DNA of 64,000 nucleotides from the NCBI GenBank assembly GCA_023301025.1, contig JALZUR010000041.1:1-64000 (forward strand). The letters run 5' to 3'. Below are positions 11,702 to 22,178 of the stretch, piece by piece; positions within the stretch are counted from its first letter, which is position 1, and every line of letters begins with the position of its first letter. Origin of the DNA: Bdellovibrionales bacterium. Lineage in GTDB: Bacteria; Bdellovibrionota; Bdellovibrionia; Bdellovibrionales; UBA1609. Under the pieces are notes generated by a model that was not told the origin of the DNA, did not search any database, and saw only the letters and a program-made list of their open reading frames with translations. A program made the translations under genes and the position numbers.

Positions 11702-12910
11702 TTAAACACCACTTTGCATAGCCATCATTGGAAGAACTACAGCAAAAACTATTACAGCTACAACAACACCCATAAAGATAAGCATCACCGGCTCTAAAAC
11801 AGATGTGAATCCATCAATTTTATTTTTTACCTGAAAGTCATAAGAGTCACTCACCTGATTGAGCATGTACTCTAAGTCCCCAGTTTTTTCACCAACATTA
11901 ACCATGTGAATCAGTATAGGTGGAAACTCTCCTGATTTTTTTAAAGGGCCCGCAATTGATTCCCCTTCACTTATATTGTCCCTTGCTTCATCAATTGCTT
12001 TCGCTAATGTTTCATTATCAACAACGTTTCTCACTATAGACATTGCTGTAAGCATCGGGACCCCACCATTCAAAAGAGTTGCAAGCGTTCTTGAAAAACG
12101 AGCAACAGCAACCATTCGTATTAAACTTCCAAACACTGGAAACTTTAGCTTTACAGCGTCCCACTGATCAGAGCCTGCAGGAGACTTTTTCCAAACTAAG
12201 AACATAGCTATAAGTGTTGCAAAAGTTATTAAAAGAAGAATCCAATAGTCTAGAATAAAATCTGAAGTGTTAAAAACAATCTCTGAAAGAAGTGGGAGCT
12301 CAAGCTCTTCATTGTCATCAAAAATTTCTTTCATCTTTGGAATCATAAATACAAAAAGACCAGTTATCAAAATAAGCATAAAGCTAAACATAATAACCGG
12401 ATAGGTCATTGCAGATTTTAGTTTTGAACGAAGTTCACTTTGACTCTCTGTAAACTCAGACAGCCTTATTAAAATAACATCTAAAGTTCCTGACATCTCC
12501 CCTGCTTCACACATAGAAACATAGATCTTATCAAAAATCTTTGGGTATTTAGCAAGTGACTTATGTAGTGTAGCACCTTCATTAACTTGCCCTTTTATTT
12601 CAGAAAAAGACATTTTTAAAGATGCATTCTCTGTTTGCTCAGAAGCAATACCTAAAGCATCTACTAAAGGAATACTTGCCTTAAGAAGAGTAGCAAGCTG
12701 TCTTGTGATAAGTGCTAAATCTTCAACACCAACTTTTGATCCACCAGAAGAAGATGTTTTTGATTTATTTTTAGCTTTATTATTAACCTCTGTGACATAG
12801 ATACCTTTTTTTTTGAGTCGTACTCTAACAGCTTTAGTACTCTCAGCATCAAGACTTCCCTTAACTTTACGACCTTGTCTGTTTAGTCCTTTATATTCAT
12901 AAATTGGCAT
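11702..12910 (-). CDS. gspF: type II secretion inner membrane protein GspF
   Basis: MPIYEYKGLNRQGRKVKGSLDAES N-terminus, T2SSF duplicated domain, adjacent to gspE. Confidence 0.94.
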   Translation of the reverse strand: MPIYEYKGLNRQGRKVKGSLDAESTKAVRVRLKKKGIYVTEVNNKAKNKSKTSSSGGSKVGVEDLALITRQLATLLKASIPLVDALGIASEQTENASLKMSFSEIKGQVNEGATLHKSLAKYPKIFDKIYVSMCEAGEMSGTLDVILIRLSEFTESQSELRSKLKSAMTYPVIMFSFMLILITGLFVFMIPKMKEIFDDNEELELPLLSEIVFNTSDFILDYWILLLITFATLIAMFLVWKKSPAGSDQWDAVKLKFPVFGSLIRMVAVARFSRTLATLLNGGVPMLTAMSIVRNVVDNETLAKAIDEARDNISEGESIAGPLKKSGEFPPILIHMVNVGEKTGDLEYMLNQVSDSYDFQVKNKIDGFTSVLEPVMLIFMGVVVAVIVFAVVLPMMAMQSGV

Positions 12911-12954
12911 ACTCGTATTCTCTTTTAGCTTACTCTTCTAGCTTCTAACAAAGT

Positions 12955-14649
12955 TTAGGCGTCTACTTGTGTGTTGGTTAAGACCTCTTCAATCGAAGTG
13001 ATTCCATCTAAAACCTTTTGAATGCCATGATCTCTAAATGTAACCATTCCATTAGCTTCTGCGGCTTTTTTAATTTGTGATCCATCAGCTCTTTTCATAA
13101 TAAGTGAACGAAGGTTATCATCCATTTCTAAAAATTCTTGAATAAGTGTTCTACCAGCATAGCCTTTTTGAGCGCATTCATTACAGCCAACAGGTTTATG
13201 AATGTTAGCTCCTTTAATACGCGAAGGATCAAGCTCTAGAGTTTTTAACTCTAACTCTGTTGGTGTGTAAGGCACTTTACAGTGAGGGCATAAAACCCTA
13301 ACAAGTCTTTGCGCGATCACTCCCACTAAAGAGGTGGCAATTAAGAAAGGCTCACATCCCATGTCTATCAACCTTGGAAAAACCCCAGGAGAGTCATTAG
13401 TGTGAATGGTTGAGAGCACTAAGTGACCTGTTAAAGAAGCGTTGATTGCAATCTCTGCCGTTTCTAAATCTCTGATCTCCCCAATCATAACAACATTAGG
13501 ATCTTGCCTAAGAATCGCTCTTAAGGCTGATGAAAAAGTTAAGCCTATTTTTTCATTTGTTTGGATTTGCCCAATTCCGTGTATCCGTTGCTCCACTGGG
13601 TTCTCAACTGTAACAATATTTCTATCAATAGTGTTTATCTTAGACAAACACGAATATAAGGTTGTAGACTTACCACTACCTGTTGGACCCGTAACCAAAA
13701 GAATCCCATAAGTCTTTTTCATGACTTCATCAATTTGTACTAAAGATGGTTTTGAAAAACCCAACTGATCCAAATCAAGAATAACATTTGATCTATCCTG
13801 AAGGCGCATCACAATACGCTCTCCAAAGGCTGTAGGCACTGTACTTAAACGCACATCTATATCTTTACCCGCAAGCTTCAAAGGAATTCTTCCGTCTTGT
13901 GGAAGTCGTTTTTCAGCTATATTTAAATTTGCCATTACTTTTATTCTTGAAGTGATGGCATTTTGAAGTTTTTTAGGTGGTCTAAAAATATCAAACAGCA
14001 CCCCATCAATTCTAAACCGAACCATCATATCTTTTTCAAAAGGCTCAATGTGTATGTCTGATGCTTTTTCTTTAACAGCTCTGAAAAGCAAACTGTTGAC
14101 TAATTTAATTACAGGAGCATCGTCATCCCCCGCTTCTAGTAGATCAATTACAGGATCTTCAAGGTCATACTCTTCACCATCAACCTCATCAAAACCATCA
14201 AGACCCGATGTGCTTTTTTCGTAAACTTTATTTATAGCTTCCTGGATCTTTGGACTTGTTGTCATCACAGGACTTACTGTTTTAGAAAATATAGCTCTGA
14301 TGTCATCAAGAACATGAAAGCTTAAAGGGTTTGAAACAAAAACCTTAAGCTCCCCTGACTCTTCTTTATAGGGTAGGACTTCATAGTTTTTAGCATAATT
14401 GATAGGGATATCTCTTACCATGTCTCCAGAAATTTCACCCCAAGGAATTTCTTTAACAAACTCAATACCAATGAGTGAGGCAAGTTTACCAACGGCCTGG
14501 TCTGCACTATTAAAGATTTCATCTCTCATAAGCTGGCCAATTGTCTCCCCTGAAGATACAGGTGTTGCAAACAAAGAGCCAAGCTCTTTGTCACTCATGC
14601 CTGTAGCTTTAATTAAAATAGAATCAATACTTGATCGTCCAACTGCCAT
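12955..14649 (-). CDS. gspE: type II secretion ATPase GspE
   Basis: Walker A GPTGSGKSTTLYS, RQDPNVVMIGEIRD, CxxC zinc motifs (CPHC, CNEC). Confidence 0.96.
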   Translation of the reverse strand: MAVGRSSIDSILIKATGMSDKELGSLFATPVSSGETIGQLMRDEIFNSADQAVGKLASLIGIEFVKEIPWGEISGDMVRDIPINYAKNYEVLPYKEESGELKVFVSNPLSFHVLDDIRAIFSKTVSPVMTTSPKIQEAINKVYEKSTSGLDGFDEVDGEEYDLEDPVIDLLEAGDDDAPVIKLVNSLLFRAVKEKASDIHIEPFEKDMMVRFRIDGVLFDIFRPPKKLQNAITSRIKVMANLNIAEKRLPQDGRIPLKLAGKDIDVRLSTVPTAFGERIVMRLQDRSNVILDLDQLGFSKPSLVQIDEVMKKTYGILLVTGPTGSGKSTTLYSCLSKINTIDRNIVTVENPVEQRIHGIGQIQTNEKIGLTFSSALRAILRQDPNVVMIGEIRDLETAEIAINASLTGHLVLSTIHTNDSPGVFPRLIDMGCEPFLIATSLVGVIAQRLVRVLCPHCKVPYTPTELELKTLELDPSRIKGANIHKPVGCNECAQKGYAGRTLIQEFLEMDDNLRSLIMKRADGSQIKKAAEANGMVTFRDHGIQKVLDGITSIEEVLTNTQVDA

Positions 14650-14651
14650 AG

Positions 14652-17138
14652 TTACTCAGACTCCACAGCAGGAGACTCTTTTAACTCTATAGGAGTTTCA
14701 TCTAGCCAAGTGTCATCACCTTCAAGCTCAATATCGTCATCATCGTCAAAACCTGCGTCATCAAAATCACCACTGGCATCAGTAAACTCTTCTGAATCTT
14801 CTGAGAAGTCTTCATCATCGTCATCAAAGCCAGTGTCTGCAAAATCATCATCACCAAAAGCTTCATCTTCTTCATCTTCAAACGCAGAGTCAGAGTCATT
14901 AAACTCATCATCCTCTGTCTTAGGATTATTCCCTTCAAAATCCTCAAAACCTTTTGAAATTTCATCAGCAGCTTCGCCGTGGGGATCAACGCCCTTCATG
15001 TTCTTTTTAACAAACTTAAGTCTTTTATCCATTTGATCTTTAAGTAAAGCTTTTTGATGAGCAGGGTTTCTTAAAATCTTAGGTGTTATAAAAAGCATAA
15101 GGTTTGTTTTATCAACAGTCTTACCAGTAGATCTAAACAACCATCCAAGAATTGGTATATCACCAAGAAGCGGAATTTTTGTAACAGATTTACTTGTTTG
15201 CTCGTTAACAAGTCCACCAAGAACAGCGGTATCTCCGTCAGGCACAACTAAGTTAGTTTGAAGAAGCTTTTCATTAATATCAGGGTTTGGGCTACTACGA
15301 TTAGGAACATCATTTATAGTTTGTTTTATCTTTAAACGAACAGAATTTGTAGCTGGGCTTATAGAAGGTGTGATTTCTAAAGCCGTTTTAATCTTTTGTC
15401 GAAGTGGAGAGCTAATAGTGTTTTGCCCTGGTGTTTGATTTAGAGTTTGTCCAATTGAGATATCTTGCCCAATCTCAATAATAGCCTCTTCATTATCAAG
15501 AGCTGTAACTTTTGGTGTAGATAAAACATTACCAATATCATACTGCTGAATAAGCCTAACGAGTCCAATCACTGAGTTAATAGCAACCACTCCACCTGCA
15601 CCTGTAGCTCCGGGAACTTGAACGTACTTTTCTTCACCAAAACCAAAAGATAAAATACCACCAGCAAGTAAACTTGCAGGATTTGTTAAAAGGTTAACTA
15701 TACCATTTTCATTTCCAAAAAACCCTTGAGGCGCAAAACTTTGCGCAGGGTTTGACTGCGTTGCCTCACCTGGGGTGTTCACCTGTCCAATATCTAAACC
15801 AACATCTCTGTTGTTTCTAGCATTAAGCTCCATAATAACAGTCTCAACAAAAACCTGATCTCTGGGGATATCAATTTTTTCTAAAATTGAAAGAACTCTT
15901 TGATAGTCTTGTGCACTTGCAGTAACAACAATTGAATTTGTGTTCTTATCAGCTTGAACAGACACCTGGCTTCCAAAAACTTGACCTGCAGTCTTTGGAG
16001 CAACATCTGAAGCAGAAACAGCTGCAGCTTGACTTACACCACTTTTCTTTTGGGATTCATCTTGTGCTTTTTTAGATTCATCAGCAATTCCACCAAGAGT
16101 TTTAGCAATCTCTTCAGCGTTATTGTACTTTGCATAGTATACAAAAACTCCACCTTGCTCATCACCTTCTAATCTAAAATCAAGAGTCTTAACTAGCTCT
16201 TTTGCCTTTGTAATACCGCGTTTATTTCCCAAAACAATAACTGAATTTGTACGATCATCTGCAGTTACATATGACAAGCTCACAGCGCCTTTTGCCTCTT
16301 TGTCACTTTCACGCCTTCTAAATCTTGGGACTTTAGAGTTATCATCACCCTTGTTAATGATTTTATTAATAAGCTCTGCTATGTCTTTTGCCTGAGCGTA
16401 CTTAATCTTAATCACCTGCATCTTTTCTTCAAAACCAGGAACATCAAGCTCGCCAATAATACCTAAGATTTTTTCAACATTAGAACCATAATCAGAAATA
16501 ATAATTGAATTTGTAGGTTCATAAAGCTGAAGATCACCGTCTTTGGATCTAAGATTTCTTAAAGATTTATCAAGCTCTCCAACAGGAATGTATTTAAGCT
16601 TTATTATTTTCGTAATCATCTGATCAGCATCGGGAAAGTAATCACCTGTGTAAGTTTCAATACTGTCTTTTATAGCATCTCTTGTTCCAATGATTTTTAA
16701 AAATTTACCTGATGGCACAACTGTTAGGTTGTTCATTTGAAGAGCCGACAAAAAAGCTTTATAAGCTTCAGCAACTGTTATTGGTCCAGGTGCAATGATT
16801 GAAATTTTACCAGAAACTTTATCAGATAGAATAAATCTTTTACCCGTGAGTTCTGACATAACAGATACTAGATCTTTAATATCTACATCCGGATAATCAA
16901 AGGTGTCTAAGACATCTGGATAATTTTTAGAGTTAATTTCTTCTAAGTAAGCTTCAGAAAAAGCTACACCATCTTTTGATTTAGGACTTTGAATCTCTTC
17001 AGTTTTAAATCCACCTGCACCCTCTAACTCATAGGTTTTTTGATTTTCAAGCTGTTGTGAAAAAGCCTTATTTAAAACTAAAAACTCTGGAGCTAATACG
17101 TGTAAGCAAACAGCCATCAAAATAAAAATTCTAAACAT
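14652..17138 (-). CDS. gspD: type II secretion secretin GspD with long acidic C-terminal tail
   Basis: N-domains plus secretin core (VLSTPKVTALDNEEAIIEIGQ; VPDGDTAVLGGLV); preferred ATG at 17138 preceded by AAGGAAT; the track start at 17198 overlaps gspC. Confidence 0.93.
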   Translation of the reverse strand: MFRIFILMAVCLHVLAPEFLVLNKAFSQQLENQKTYELEGAGGFKTEEIQSPKSKDGVAFSEAYLEEINSKNYPDVLDTFDYPDVDIKDLVSVMSELTGKRFILSDKVSGKISIIAPGPITVAEAYKAFLSALQMNNLTVVPSGKFLKIIGTRDAIKDSIETYTGDYFPDADQMITKIIKLKYIPVGELDKSLRNLRSKDGDLQLYEPTNSIIISDYGSNVEKILGIIGELDVPGFEEKMQVIKIKYAQAKDIAELINKIINKGDDNSKVPRFRRRESDKEAKGAVSLSYVTADDRTNSVIVLGNKRGITKAKELVKTLDFRLEGDEQGGVFVYYAKYNNAEEIAKTLGGIADESKKAQDESQKKSGVSQAAAVSASDVAPKTAGQVFGSQVSVQADKNTNSIVVTASAQDYQRVLSILEKIDIPRDQVFVETVIMELNARNNRDVGLDIGQVNTPGEATQSNPAQSFAPQGFFGNENGIVNLLTNPASLLAGGILSFGFGEEKYVQVPGATGAGGVVAINSVIGLVRLIQQYDIGNVLSTPKVTALDNEEAIIEIGQDISIGQTLNQTPGQNTISSPLRQKIKTALEITPSISPATNSVRLKIKQTINDVPNRSSPNPDINEKLLQTNLVVPDGDTAVLGGLVNEQTSKSVTKIPLLGDIPILGWLFRSTGKTVDKTNLMLFITPKILRNPAHQKALLKDQMDKRLKFVKKNMKGVDPHGEAADEISKGFEDFEGNNPKTEDDEFNDSDSAFEDEEDEAFGDDDFADTGFDDDDEDFSEDSEEFTDASGDFDDAGFDDDDDIELEGDDTWLDETPIELKESPAVESE

Positions 17139-17160
17139 TTTAAATTCCTTAATATATTTT

Positions 17161-18111
17161 TTAATCGATTTGATACTGAAGCTCCTCTGTGCGTCCACCT
17201 CTATTTATTGAGATTTTTATCTCATTGGCAGATTTAAGTTCATTAAAAAGACTCAAGGCCTTTCCCTGATCCGTAACAGACTGACCGTTTACACTGTCAA
17301 TAATGTCACCATTTTCTAAACCTAGTTGATCAAAAATTCCTCCAGGTTTGATAGCAAAAACTTCAAAGCCTAAAATGTCTCCAGTAGCAGGATCTTTTAC
17401 AGCTTTTGTATTGGCTTGAGTTAAAAGACTTTTATAATCTTTTAAGTACTTATCAACCTCACCCCTGCTAGCTTTAAAGCGGTTTCCATCTCTTAAGATT
17501 GCACCAGAACTTTCTGGTTTTAACGCAGACACTTTTTTCTTTGGCCCTTTTGCTTTTACCGAGTTTCTGTCAATTTCAACAAACTCAAGCTTTCTATTTT
17601 CTAAATTTCTAAAGATAACTTTTTTTCTTAAGATAGATACAAGCTCAGCAACATTTTCAATCTGATCTCCAACAGTGTAGGTCAAAGTTTCTTTTGAGCC
17701 TTGAATTGTAGATATAGATTTAAAAGGATTTCTGTGAACAGCTGTGCCCTCTAAAGTGAGCGAAAGAGCTGTCTTAACTGGAACATTGTCTTCTAACTCA
17801 TCTGTTGGTTCATCAGAATTAAGACTTGCAATAGGTAGGGGCATCTTGCCAATGTTAAAAATATTTCTTTTAAGAGTTGGACCCACTAAAGCATTTTTAG
17901 AACCGATGTCAGATGAAGATAGGGCTCCAGTGTACTCTTCACTAGAAATGTTCAAGCCCGTTAAATCTTTAGCCGTGATTTCAGGAATAAAATTTGGCCT
18001 TACAAATTTTAACAAGACAAGGTCTGCCACCATGAATGAAACAAACACTAAAAAAAAGTAAATCATTATAGTTTTCACTAATTTAGATTTTTTAAAATCT
18101 TTGGCACTCAC
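17161..18111 (-). CDS. gspC: type II secretion protein GspC with C-terminal PDZ domain
   Basis: N-terminal TM, HR domain region, PDZ-like 'GGIFDQLGLENGDIIDSVNGQSV'; upstream of gspD. Confidence 0.88.
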   Translation of the reverse strand: MSAKDFKKSKLVKTIMIYFFLVFVSFMVADLVLLKFVRPNFIPEITAKDLTGLNISSEEYTGALSSSDIGSKNALVGPTLKRNIFNIGKMPLPIASLNSDEPTDELEDNVPVKTALSLTLEGTAVHRNPFKSISTIQGSKETLTYTVGDQIENVAELVSILRKKVIFRNLENRKLEFVEIDRNSVKAKGPKKKVSALKPESSGAILRDGNRFKASRGEVDKYLKDYKSLLTQANTKAVKDPATGDILGFEVFAIKPGGIFDQLGLENGDIIDSVNGQSVTDQGKALSLFNELKSANEIKISINRGGRTEELQYQID

Positions 18112-18289
18112 TTAAGACTTCACTCCCCGTCAAAGGTAAGTGTCCCAATTTGTCAACTTTTCTGCAAGCAGAAAGGATAAACGTTTAGTTTTTAAGCTAA
18201 AGAACTTTATGTGAGCTTTTTCAAGACTTTGATCCAGCAAAAGAAGAATTAGCCTATACATTTAAAACGCGTCGAAATCAAAAAATTTT

Positions 18290-19369
18290 CTAAAAGATAC
18301 TGTGTAAATCAATATCAATATGAGGTGTAAAGTAATTAGGCTTTAGCAAAGGTGATGGCGGAGCATCTGGCTTTTGCATGAGATAAAGGTCTGCAGGGAA
18401 ATTTGAGTAAAAGATTGACGGTGATGGAGTTAGTTTTAACTCGCCTTTATATTGAGGGTAAATAAATACAGGCTTTTCTTTTTGCGTCTGATCCAACCAC
18501 CAGCACATAAGAGAGTAAAATATATCTTTATTATTACAGTAAATATGAGAAAAAAATCTAAAGTTTAAGTTCTTTGAAGATTCAACAGGTCTGATTTTTT
18601 TTGAAAAAATGGAGCCAAACTTTAAAAACGACTGTGTCACAAAAAAGATAGAATCTTTAACTTCATCTAAATCCAAACATGTTTTTAAATGCTCCATGGG
18701 GTTAAAAACACCTAAAAGCCCCACAATCTTTTGCTCATGACTTTCTGCAACTGCGATATTAGAAAAATCAGATGAGCCAAGAAGTGACATTTCTTTTTGA
18801 AGTTCTTCTTCACCAACAACTCTTTTAATGGCCATTTCTGTTGAGGCTCTTTTAATGTAACCAGATATTGCACTAACATCAGAGGGTACAGCTCGCCTCA
18901 CATGAACATGCTTTAAAGGTTTATCAGCTAAAAACCCTCTGCCTTGAATCATCTGAATGTCTAAAGATCTTATGTGGTTAAAACGAAGCTGATCTCTTTT
19001 GTTACGTCTAGGTAAAATAAATCCCTTAAACCTATTTTGAACATGTCTGGAGAGAAGAAATAGTACATAAGACGCCTTTGTTTTTTCCTTGATCTCCATG
19101 ACTTGAGATAAAAGCTTATCCGACCATGAAACAAAAGCTTGTCTGGATTCATCACTTTTCATATTAGTTATAATTATAAATTTTACAGGACCATTTGCCT
19201 CTTCTAGGTAAAAGTCTTTAACAATATAATCAAGGGAAGCCACACACTCCCCTTCGTCATTGAAATCTTCAAGAAGCCCTGAATCTTGATCCGTAAACTT
19301 TTTATAATAAACAGCGCTATTTTTTAGATACTCTAACTTTAAAAATCCAGAAGAAAAACTAGTGTTCAC
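18290..19369 (-). CDS. hypothetical protein with GNAT-like central/C-terminal region
   Basis: Single long ORF; 'VRRAVPSDVSAISGYIKRAS...IVGLLGVFNPMEH' resembles GNAT fold openings. Confidence 0.6.
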   Translation of the reverse strand: MNTSFSSGFLKLEYLKNSAVYYKKFTDQDSGLLEDFNDEGECVASLDYIVKDFYLEEANGPVKFIIITNMKSDESRQAFVSWSDKLLSQVMEIKEKTKASYVLFLLSRHVQNRFKGFILPRRNKRDQLRFNHIRSLDIQMIQGRGFLADKPLKHVHVRRAVPSDVSAISGYIKRASTEMAIKRVVGEEELQKEMSLLGSSDFSNIAVAESHEQKIVGLLGVFNPMEHLKTCLDLDEVKDSIFFVTQSFLKFGSIFSKKIRPVESSKNLNFRFFSHIYCNNKDIFYSLMCWWLDQTQKEKPVFIYPQYKGELKLTPSPSIFYSNFPADLYLMQKPDAPPSPLLKPNYFTPHIDIDLHSIF

Positions 19370-19444
19370 AAGACCTCTTTTAAAATGCTAAAAAGTCCTT
19401 TTTGTAGGACTATCAAAAACAAACTATACGTCAAAAAAATAAAA

Positions 19445-19999
19445 TCAAACCTCTGATGACCAAATGACATCTTCGTTGTCTAACTTTAAATTTATATAGC
19501 GAGCTAAGACAAAAAAGTAATCAGAAAGTCTATTAAGATAAGACAAACTTTGTAAAGCCTCAACAAATCCACTTTCTACAACGTCTCGCTCTACAAGTCT
19601 TGCCTGAACTCTAACTTGGTGAGCCAAAGCAGACTCAAAACTCCCACCTGGTAGAATAAAATTTTTCAAGGGCTTAAGCGAAGACTCCCACTCATCCATT
19701 AGATGCTCAAGTCTTAATACCCAATCTAGTAGCTGTGCTATGTGTTCTTTTTTTTGACCTTCACTTGCATAGTAAGATCCAACTGAAAAAATTTGGCACT
19801 GATTTTTTTTAAGCTCGATGCATATAGAACTAAAGTCTTTTGAAGTGTTCTGCTCTAGCTTTGCGCAAAGAAGACCTATCGAAGAGTTTAGTTGATCAAG
19901 ACCACCATAAAGTTTCACCCAAACATTTGATTTCAAAACACGCTTACCTGTAAAAAGACTTGTCTCACCCTCATCGCCTGTTTTTGTATAGATCTTCAT
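19445..19999 (-). CDS. cob(I)alamin adenosyltransferase, PduO/MMAB family
   Basis: MKIYTKTGDEGETSLFTGKRV...YGGLDQLNSSIG ... LNRLSDYFFVLARYIN. Confidence 0.82.
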   Translation of the reverse strand: MKIYTKTGDEGETSLFTGKRVLKSNVWVKLYGGLDQLNSSIGLLCAKLEQNTSKDFSSICIELKKNQCQIFSVGSYYASEGQKKEHIAQLLDWVLRLEHLMDEWESSLKPLKNFILPGGSFESALAHQVRVQARLVERDVVESGFVEALQSLSYLNRLSDYFFVLARYINLKLDNEDVIWSSEV

Positions 20000-20107
20000 A
20001 GTGACAAGACTACATTAAGCCTTACAAATTTTCTTAAACTTTGGCGCTGCGTTAAAGCAGATGAAACAAAAGTTTCAAAGAAAAAGAGAATACATTAATA
20101 TTTATAT

Positions 20108-20944
20108 ATGTATGAACACACTGGATCAGACCTTCCACTTATTTTATCATGCCCTCACTCAGGTGAGAAAATTCCTTTAGAAGCTAATTGGCTTAATGAT
20201 ATTGAAAGTGAAGTGACACTAAAAAGAGACTTAGACCTTTATGTAGATCAATTCTACCGACCACTAGCTAGAGCAGAAGGGCTTCCCTTTATTTTTTCCC
20301 CCTGGAGTAGATACGCTATAGACTTAAACCGTCTTCCAACAGATGTTGATAAACAAAGTGTTTTAAACTCAAGCAACAAGGCCGGCACATTTACAACAGG
20401 TCTTCATTGGGTGAAAACTAGTCACGATGAGCCTTTACTAAAAAAACCAATTTCTAAAGATCTGCACGACATACTGGTTGCTAGTTACTATGAGCCTTTT
20501 CACAGGGCTATAGTTGCAAATTTTGAACATCTAAAACTACAAGGTCATAAAAGAGTCTTTCACTTGGATCTTCACAGCATGCCCTCGAAAGGCACAAACA
20601 TTCATAGAGATTCTGGAGAAAACAGAGCTGAAATTGTTATAAGTGATCAAGATGGAAACAGCTGTGACTCAAAATTTAAAGACTTAGTTGTAAACTCATA
20701 TAAAGAAGTAGGCTTTGAAGTAAAAGAAAACTGGCCTTACAAAGGCGGACGTATAACTCAAACCTATGGAAACCCTTCTAAAGGTCGGCACACCTTACAG
20801 ATTGAAATGAACAGATCAATTTATATGAATGAAGCAACAAAAGAACGCGATGAAGGACTTTTTAAAGACACTAATATTAAAATTGAGAAAGCTTTTAAAC
20901 TCATTGTCGATCAATTAAAATCACACGTCGTCCTACTCAATTAA
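20108..20944 (+). CDS. N-formylglutamate amidohydrolase family protein
   Basis: LILSCPHSGEKIP N-terminus, HLDLHSMPS, internal LQIEMNRSIYMNE motif typical of the family. Confidence 0.8.
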   Translation: MYEHTGSDLPLILSCPHSGEKIPLEANWLNDIESEVTLKRDLDLYVDQFYRPLARAEGLPFIFSPWSRYAIDLNRLPTDVDKQSVLNSSNKAGTFTTGLHWVKTSHDEPLLKKPISKDLHDILVASYYEPFHRAIVANFEHLKLQGHKRVFHLDLHSMPSKGTNIHRDSGENRAEIVISDQDGNSCDSKFKDLVVNSYKEVGFEVKENWPYKGGRITQTYGNPSKGRHTLQIEMNRSIYMNEATKERDEGLFKDTNIKIEKAFKLIVDQLKSHVVLLN

Positions 20945-20948
20945 ATCT

Positions 20949-21668
20949 ATGAGCGTCATTAACTGTAAATCTATGGAAATAAAAAATCAAAAACACAAAG
21001 AAAACATACTTAAACGAAACTTAAAAGGTTTTACATTAATTGAAATTCTAATTGTTCTTAGTATTATTGCCGTTCTTGTTGTCACTTTTGCGACACCAAA
21101 AAGAAGCCCACAAAAGTTATACAAAGACTATTTTAGGCAGCTATCTCTTATGTCTAAAAAGATAAAAAATAGAGCTCAAATAGAAAGGTCAACGTATCGA
21201 ATGATTTTTTATATGAGCGAAGGCACTACAACTGAAATTACTGTTGAAAAAACAGAAGAAGCTTTTTTATTAGGAACAGAAAAAGAGAGCAAAGAACTTT
21301 TTGAAGATCTTTACAAAGATAAAAAAGAATTTTCAAAACGAAAACAAGAACTTAAAAAAGAGAAAAATAAAACAGACACTGAAACATCAAGCCTTTTTAA
21401 AGTTTCGGAACGATTTAAACCAGATAATTTAAAAAAACCACAAGATTTAAATATTATTCAAATTGAAATCTCTGGTATTGATGAAATTTTCGAACCTGAG
21501 GGCTTGGCTATGTTTCATTACTTTTCTAACGGATTAGTTGAAGAAGCAGCAATTCAAGTTCAGAATAAAGATGAAACACTAAAATGGACCCTAATAACAG
21601 ACCCTATTACTGGACAAATTTATGCTAAACCAGGTCATAAAACACTAAAGGAGATTAAAGAGCTTTGA
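20949..21668 (+). CDS. gspH: type II secretion pseudopilin GspH-like
   Basis: KGFTLIEILIVLSIIAVLVV prepilin motif; first of the gspHIJK set. Confidence 0.75.
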   Translation: MSVINCKSMEIKNQKHKENILKRNLKGFTLIEILIVLSIIAVLVVTFATPKRSPQKLYKDYFRQLSLMSKKIKNRAQIERSTYRMIFYMSEGTTTEITVEKTEEAFLLGTEKESKELFEDLYKDKKEFSKRKQELKKEKNKTDTETSSLFKVSERFKPDNLKKPQDLNIIQIEISGIDEIFEPEGLAMFHYFSNGLVEEAAIQVQNKDETLKWTLITDPITGQIYAKPGHKTLKEIKEL

Positions 21669-22174
21669 AAGAAGAAAAAGGATTTACACTTCTTGAAGTT
21701 GTACTGGCACTCTCTATTCTAGCAACGGTGATGATTCTTTTAACTAGTTCATGGCGTGGTAACTATCAGCGCATGACTAAGATAAAGTTTAGAACACAGG
21801 CGGCATATCTTCTACAAATGAAAATGACTGAATTTGAAAGTTTATACAAAGCCAACCCAGCCACTCTTCCAACAGAGATAGAAAAAGGAGAATTTAAAGA
21901 CCCTGCTTTTAAAAACTACACGTGGGAGCTTGAATCACAACCCTTTAAAATGCCTGATCTAAAAAAACTCTTAGCTTTAGAAAACGATAAAACAGATCAA
22001 ATCACTGAAAACGTAATTGGTCAGGTGCAAACGCACTTTGAAAGCACCATTTATGAAGTTAAGGTCACACTTTTATACAGATCTGCTCTGGCTAAAAAAC
22101 CTTTTAAAACCTCTATTTCAACTCTATTTGTTGACTACAATAGACCACTGCAACTGGGACTACCACCACTTTAA
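21665..22174 (+). CDS. gspI: type II secretion pseudopilin GspI
   Basis: KGFTLLEVVLALSILATVM prepilin motif, overlaps stop of gspH. Confidence 0.8.
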   Translation: MKEEKGFTLLEVVLALSILATVMILLTSSWRGNYQRMTKIKFRTQAAYLLQMKMTEFESLYKANPATLPTEIEKGEFKDPAFKNYTWELESQPFKMPDLKKLLALENDKTDQITENVIGQVQTHFESTIYEVKVTLLYRSALAKKPFKTSISTLFVDYNRPLQLGLPPL

Positions 22175-22178
22175 GCCT

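Noticed and set aside
14702-15036. Two ORFs (14702-14989 - and 14710-15036 +) within the end of gspD
   Set aside because: Alternate-frame and antisense shadows of the D/E-rich tail; low-complexity M/L/K and S-rich translations with no domain
22017-22178. Extended N-terminus of GspJ overlapping gspI
   Set aside because: The prepilin signal requires a start near 22179; the upstream part is gspI in another frame
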